Shown here piece after piece: positions 57,901 to 64,000 of a stretch of 64,000 nucleotides of DNA. The position numbers and the translations under genes are program-made. Origin of the DNA: Corella eumyota (taxonomy: Eukaryota > Chordata > Ascidiacea > Phlebobranchia > Corellidae); the NCBI GenBank assembly GCA_963082875.1, contig OY720102.1:6758001-6822000 (forward strand), written 5' to 3'. Positions within the stretch are counted from its first letter, which is position 1; the number at the start of each line of letters is the position of its first letter. Under the pieces are notes generated by a model, which searched no databases, was not told the DNA's origin, and was given only the letters and a program-made list of their open reading frames with translations.

Positions 57901-60026
57901 CAAGCCATTTTCAAAGCTACCTTTTCATACTAACTTTTAACTCAAACCTAAACGAATACTAAAGCGTTGTAATTTCTATTTGTCTTCAGGACCTGCAAGT
58001 TGTATGTATATGCTTTGTTGAAATATCACTATCAAAATTACAGTATTTCAATAGTTGCTTCGTATCCTAATAAAGCCGAAGCTCTGCTGCTTGGGTTTGA
58101 AGCCAATTATGTTGTCCTCGCTTATATGTAGTCGGCCAAAGCAAACACACCGAAAGCCCTTTTTCTCTACAAGCGTCGCCGCTGCTTTTTTCATCCAGCT
58201 AAAGCAGCTTACCGACACTTGAGGAGCTAAAATGCCGTACTAGGCCTAAAAACTAGCTTTCTGTAGTATCTGAACTAACTTTCAAGCAAAAAACATTTGG
58301 CTCGAGAAAAATGACCTATAATAAATTTTTAATAAATTAATAATAGAAATTTACGTAAGGCTGGTGAACTATAAATTATCAAAATATATACTTGCCCCTC
58401 CTTAAAAAATACGTAAACGTTTCGACTTTTTTAATTGTATATATGCGTATTTACTTTTGGGCGCGTAAAAACGCCGTATTGTATCATAACAACGACTCGA
58501 AATAAATCGAATACACACCTACGCTAAATAAAAAATAAAAATATAAATCTTGGCCTGGCAAAAATTTCTGACAAGATAATGGAAATGACATTTAGTCTGT
58601 AGCATTGGTATACCGCGTCGCACTTTAAGGTTCAACGACAAACAAGAGCTATTGTTGATTAAACGTTATAACGTCGCTATAACGAACGCCATTTTTACCC
58701 TTTTGTTAAAACGCCTTAAATTAATAACCTGTGATTGGCGCTAATTGATTTATTAATAGAGCAAAAGTTGTACTTTTATTAATTATGTAAATTACCGTGT
58801 GATATTAGACTGTTAAAATTTAATATAACAAAGTTACTAGCCTTAACAAAACCATAATTTTAAAGTACTTCAAAAGAGCTGTACGGTTCGTCTATCCTCG
58901 ATTACATTTAAAATAATCAATGTCATATTTATTTATGTTGCGCTGCCTATGCTAAGAAAATAAACGTTGAAAACGTACGAAACCCTAGTCATAATTAATT
59001 GAATAAAGCCATTGAAGTTTATTTATAATTTTCCTGTGAAGTGTGAATGTAATTTTGCTACGTAAACAGTTTGTTTTATACAGAGTCGTAACCATATAAA
59101 TATATATATTTTCTAGACATTGTATATTAAAGTCATTGTTTTATTAACAAACTATTATAGTGTGTTGTAAAACTGCCTTTTAAGTTTACGTGTAATTTTT
59201 CGACGAAACCGATTCACTAAACGTAGAGTCTTGGCCTTATTCATAAAAGCCTGAGCACTACGAATATCACGTGTTTATTTTTGTATATAAACAATGCCTT
59301 AATAATTTATTAAACATGCAAAGTCATAACCCTATATTAATACATGCTAGGGCATTGTATACAAAATACCCCGTGATGTGTCAAACTTGGTGATATTCTG
59401 TTTATATTTATAGCAACTTTTATTAAGTAATTGTAATTATGAGAAAGATGCTGGCGTCTTCTATTCAAAACAAATCAGTAATTTGTATAAAAATTATGAA
59501 TCATTTTATATTATTCGAATTCGTTTGCTGAACTTTCCGAAAATTTCAAACCCGTGTATTTTTAAGGTACAATTATGCAGTGGAAAATAATTATAGTGAC
59601 GTCAGATCGGATGAGACGCGTTTAAGGCCTAATCCCTGCACTTAAAAACTCATTTATCAAAATCACACGATTCGTGTACAAAAACAAGCATTTGCGAGTG
59701 ATGTAATCTAGCATCCGACTAAAACTAGATTTTATCGGGCTTATGAGCAACAAGGTCAATGCTCTGGGATTGGAATACAGTTGTTTGCCAAACAATAACT
59801 GGATTTCTCGAGCTGTCGGCCGCATTCGGAGATCGTTTATTTCCGACTTATGCAGCTTAATAACATGGGGCGTGTGTGGCCTGGTAGATTTATATGTTGT
59901 GTCAATATAAAATATGACACAAGCCAGCTTTGCAGGCATAATGTTATATGCTATAAAAGTAAAACCTTTAAATTTTTTAACCGATTTTTGGAAGTAGGTT
60001 TTAGGCAAGCGGGTTTAATAATATTG

Positions 60027-60184
60027 GGTTTGGTGAGCATGCCATAACATGCTTAAAATCTTTATGTAAACATTAATACTTTTGGCATGTTTTAAATCAT
60101 TAAATTGATTTTGTCATTTTTTCCCGTCGCATTGTTGTAATATTAATTGTATATTGTATTTATTATTTACCTTTATCAATGTGC

Positions 60185-60198
<14 letters not shown>
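60027..60198 (+). repeat. A-tailed short dispersed repeat, copy B
   Basis: Begins GGTTTGGTGAGCATGCCATA and ends CAATGTGC followed by about 15 A. Closely matches 1891-2073. The two copies lie 58 kb apart in the same orientation with unrelated flanks. Confidence 0.75.
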
Positions 60199-60221
<23 letters not shown>

Positions 60222-60222
60222 T
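60199..60222. repeat. AT microsatellite
   Basis: About 12 AT units directly after the A tail of the repeat at 60027-60198; such tails often seed simple repeats. Confidence 0.85.
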
Positions 60223-61993
60223 GACTGATGTAGCAAACAGTTATTCAACCTTGAGTCGATTAGTCTTAATCGTACTTGAGAATAATTGAAATACATATTG
60301 TCCCGCTTGTTTACATTAAAAGTAAAAGGCCTTTGTGCAATGTTATAGCATCCGTTTTGGCCGCGGTCCGCAGCGTGCTTAAATTAAACCCGCTGCTTTA
60401 AAATTACTCCAGGCTAATTAAATTAAGCAAAAACAATAAGAAACTACTGCAAGAAGTCATAAAGTGATGGGGTAAGGGCCAATACTACTGACAGGTTAAA
60501 GTCAAACAAGTTTATTAATTTTGTAAATTTCTATTTTGGTTATAAATTTGTTTTCTTTAGACAAGGTCAGGAAAGGAATTTGTTGGAACTGTTTTTGAAT
60601 ATAGAAATGGTAGTATATGACTTTGTGCTTTTTAATTAAGTTTTATTTAAACTAAAGACTTTAAACATTTACACTGACCCTAAATTTTGTTCATATTATG
60701 TGCTTTATTCAATATAGTTTTTACATAGAAAACATTATCATTATCCCCCCAAAAAAATCAAAAAATATTTGAAAAGAAAATGAAGTTTTTACAAAAAAAA
60801 CGTTATCGTTATCCCAATTGAAAATACAAAAAACAATTTCGAAAAAAAATTACATGACTCCTGAAATAACAAAAAATAAACCGCCTAAAAACAACATAAT
60901 TTTACTTAAATCTAATATAAAAAAATTGCCTAAAGGCAGTCGGTTTTACGACTTTTCAATTTATGTTTTTATTTCAATACATTTGGCCTCTTTTTACGTA
61001 CATCAAAGCGCTTTTACAACTTCCTTGAGATATACGTCTTTGCAAATTGCACCGTTGTTAAATTAGACCTTGTATTTGTATAGCGTTGTTTTTATTTAAT
61101 TTCTCACGAAAACGTTGGTATAAATTGTATCGAAACGGCCACGTGATCGAATTAACAAAGCTTTTTTTACCTTTTAGCAAGTCAATAAAACGATTCACTT
61201 TTCTTTTAATTCATTTGTTAGTTAAAGATTGATAGCAATAAAATAAAAAATGTTATGAGAAAATTTACTCAAAGTTGTGCAAGTTTTATCAATTGATTAA
61301 ATTAATTGATATGTTATAACAAAAACGCTTTTGATAAAATTTCGAGATTATTAAATCACTAACTGCACAAAACAAAGATAAAGATATGGGTCATGTTTTA
61401 AAACTATAACTTAAATCCAGGAGAAATAGTTCGAAAAAATTCAAAATTGCTTAATTTTTAATAAATTTTCACAATCACACCGTATGTAAAGAGAATTAAA
61501 ATTGTAATAAACATTTTATCTTCAACATTCATCTTTTGAATATGACTTTAACTACCTTCGGCAAATTTAAATAATGATGATTAAAATCAACTAAAACAAC
61601 ACAAGTGAGGCGAAAAGGCTTTCGAATTGAACCTCAAATGTACTTTAAAAATTAACTGCCTAACATCAGACCCATATAGATTTATGCTGATTGATCGGGT
61701 GACGGCATAGTTTACGTATACGCAATACATTAGGGGTTGAATCGCGCAAGCTCAATGTCAAAATGTTTACCGGACCGATTGAAAAACAAACTCAGGATTT
61801 TCTTTGTGTTGATTGGTCGGCCTGAGTGTTTAATTAGAACCCACGTGCGGTGTAATATAAGGTCTTTAACCCGAGCGTGTATACCTATGAATTACCCCTG
61901 GCAAAAAATTTACAGGCTCGTTGATTTTTACTACCAGCCACCCTGTAGGAATATTACTCGACACCCAACCTTACTCATACATCAAAAAATATG

Positions 61994-62009
61994 ACGTCAC
62001 GCGTGACGT
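61994..62009. promoter_or_regulatory. 16-bp perfect CRE-type palindrome
   Basis: ACGTCACGCGTGACGT reads the same on both strands and places two CRE half sites (TGACGT) back to back around CGCG. It resembles a bZIP/ATF dimer site. It lies about 7 kb upstream of the ADAMTS start; the gene it serves, if any, is unknown. Confidence 0.35.
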
Positions 62010-64000
62010 AGCCTGCCGTGATTTATTATATGGATGTGGCTAAGTCGATAGCAAGATCCCAGTTTCCGTTTAATTGATATCGAAGCTTTGTTTTTAGGGT
62101 GTGAATCACGTTAGAATTGTGAAGAAAACCAGTTCTGGGAGCTGCACACGGAAATCGAAAACCCGAAAAATAACCGACCGCTTTTGACGTCGGGCTCGCT
62201 ATTCAAATGCGAAAAATTTGTTTGTTGAATAAATTGCGGTTAAGAAACTTTGGCGATTTTTTCTGCTGCCTGGTATAATTCTAATGTTTTTTTAAGCAAA
62301 GCTGAACTGACAAAATTACACCGTCCAAACACTAATTCCATTGTAGTAAATGTTTGAAAAACAATATGTGATATATAACAAAAACATTTCGAAATTCAAT
62401 CCTTAAACTCTTGATAAAGAATAAAGTATGGTTAAATTATTATAAAAAATACAGCCATAAGGCAATATTAAATTGAAACCAAACAAGAAGTAATTTAACA
62501 TATCAAGTTGGAGCAGAAATAGAGTTAGTTTACCCAATGTTGTCCTCGCGTTTTCTATTTTTAGCCTCCATCAACTCTCCGGTATGTGGCTTAAAAAAAC
62601 GCCGGCAGAGGCTTAGGCAGGCGTTCGTGCATGCCCAAACAGAATACACTTCCCGTGTCATGTTTGTTACTATGACACATCACAATTAGGGTACCGATGA
62701 TTTGGTTAAAAATTCTCCCAGAAATGAAGTCATATTTGAAGTGCACGTTTCATAAGGCCAAGAACCTCTGTTTTTGGGTATTGCTTAAATTACAAAAGAG
62801 GCGGGCTGACGTATTAAAGTATTCTTAGTTAAAAAAAAGCCCCAGTTTTAGCATTTTCAATTTATTCTTGATATGGAAAACCTTTTTTCACAGCCAAACA
62901 GCGGGTGATTTGGTAACTAGGCCAAGTTAAAAATTTTGCCCTTTGGCTTTCGGCGCCTATGGCTATTAAGAACTATTAACTAAAGGCCAAAGTGTATGGG
63001 AAATTGCGATTGGTATACATTCGACCTTGTCAATACCTGGATTAAAACCCAAGCCGGCAGATTGCGGCACAGAAAGCTTGGGTGGGCTTTTATCTACTTG
63101 GTCTTCTAATCAAAACACGCGGATTATGGATCGTTTTATACAAGTCGACGCGCGCCTTAGCCGGTGTAGACTTTAGCATATAGACTGTGCTTCTTATGTG
63201 CACAATTCAGCAAAAAAAACTTTCAGTAGCTCGAAAGTTGATCAATGATAGTTCATCAGCAGACGAAGATTAAGGCCAGAGACCGCAGCCACGTCATAAA
63301 TTGCGTAATTTTGATTGCACAGTCGACTTCTGCGTAGGGTGGTCTCGCGTGCTGTTGTTTTAGCAAGCTGGCATCGAATTACTGTTACTCTGCATAAAAA
63401 ATATTTTTTATTTGTCTTTATTAAATATTATGTATTTTTTGGTTAAAAACAAATGTAAAAGTTTTAAACTGTGACTAATGAACGGAAACTGCTCGGGTTT
63501 TTATGTGGATATGGATAATACAATTGTAACGTTAATGTAAAGCCCACGCCCTGCTATAACATTTATTCAAAGAGTTTTTCCAAACCGCAAGTGCGCAGAT
63601 TTTAAAGGCTAAATTCCGAATTATTTTCCGTGGCGGGACTTACAGGAAATTTTAATAAAGTTACCCAGGTTTCAAGCAGGGCCTATCCAAACTTGACGTT
63701 CGCAGGCTTCTACTTATATACATTCTCGATGCGTTGTTTATCGCAAATCCCGTAAGTCGGGCTCTGATCCAATAAAAAAACTGCTTATAAAAGAAAACGG
63801 GCTTGGAACAAAGGGAGTGTTTTGAAAATCAATCGAACTCAATTAAACTGTCTAAGTTCTGGTTTTTGGGTCCAAATACAGTCACGTAGACAACCAAATT
63901 GATGATATGTTTAAAGGATAATGCTTTAATCTGAAATAACAAATAAGTCGATCGCGATATATATGTCAATGTGAATGTTTTTAGAAGTGCATTGTGTATA

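Larger units (their letters stand above)
54934..64000. other. Upstream region of the ADAMTS gene, no gene found
   Basis: Nine kilobases. From 54.9 to about 58.3 kb the DNA is markedly less A/T-rich and full of CG dinucleotides (for example CGCCGCTAATTCGGCGAATC near 55490); beyond that it is A/T-rich again, with another richer stretch at about 61.7-63.9 kb. No frame resembles a known protein. Contents: an A-tailed repeat at 60027-60198, an AT microsatellite at 60199-60222 and a CRE-type palindrome at 61994-62009. The first kilobase should hold the ADAMTS promoter. Confidence 0.45.

Noticed and set aside
59622-60008. 128-codon minus-strand frame upstream of the ADAMTS gene
   Set aside because: No recognisable domain or splice context, Lys/Ile/Leu-heavy composition typical of A/T-rich DNA, and it abuts a repeat.

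Overview
The window looks like nuclear DNA of a solitary ascidian, most likely a Ciona species. This rests on A/T-rich, compact, intron-split chordate genes, an RGR/peropsin-type opsin of the kind described in Ciona, and a dispersed tRNA-derived SINE. Species and chromosome cannot be fixed from sequence alone. No bacterial, viral or organelle genes and no CRISPR array were seen. Exon limits below were set by hand from GT/AG sites, reading-frame continuity and family resemblance; every multi-exon model closes in frame.

Layout: (1) 0.2-7.1 kb, plus strand: three tandem two-exon MARVEL-domain (four-TM) genes from local duplication. (2) 8.9-12.4 kb, minus: a complete seven-exon RGR-like opsin of 285 aa. 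(3) 12.9-16.05 kb, minus: a seven-exon, 503-aa type II membrane protein resembling secretory-pathway kinases (FAM69/DIPK/VLK-like) but lacking key kinase residues. (4) 17.25-19.2 kb, plus: a small secreted protein with two sushi domains and an unrecognised basic Cys-rich tail. (5) 19.67-25.7 kb, minus: an SLC23 nucleobase/ascorbate transporter in at least 12 coding exons. (6) 28.1-39.06 kb, minus: a ten-exon microsomal cytochrome P450 of the CYP2 clan, 495 aa. (7) 44.45-54.93 kb, minus: a 13-exon, 1041-aa ADAMTS protease of the ADAMTS1/4/5/8/15 type. (8) 54.9-64 kb: no convincing gene; upstream DNA of the ADAMTS gene.

The genes have no evident joint pathway; apart from the MARVEL array this is ordinary gene neighbourhood. 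Mobile and repeated DNA is uneven. Ten copies of one tRNA-headed SINE lie between 0.5 and 31.1 kb (nine inside introns) and none was seen from 31.1 to 64 kb. A fold-back element built from an inverted minisatellite sits in the intron of the second MARVEL gene. A short A-tailed repeat occurs at 1.9 and 60.0 kb, and a roughly 0.3-kb satellite-like unit occurs at 20.6 and 40.3 kb. The points most worth a second look are the MARVEL array with its fold-back element, the SINE whose end lies at a P450 splice site, the probable pseudokinase, the altered SLC23 signature motif, and the orphan sushi protein.
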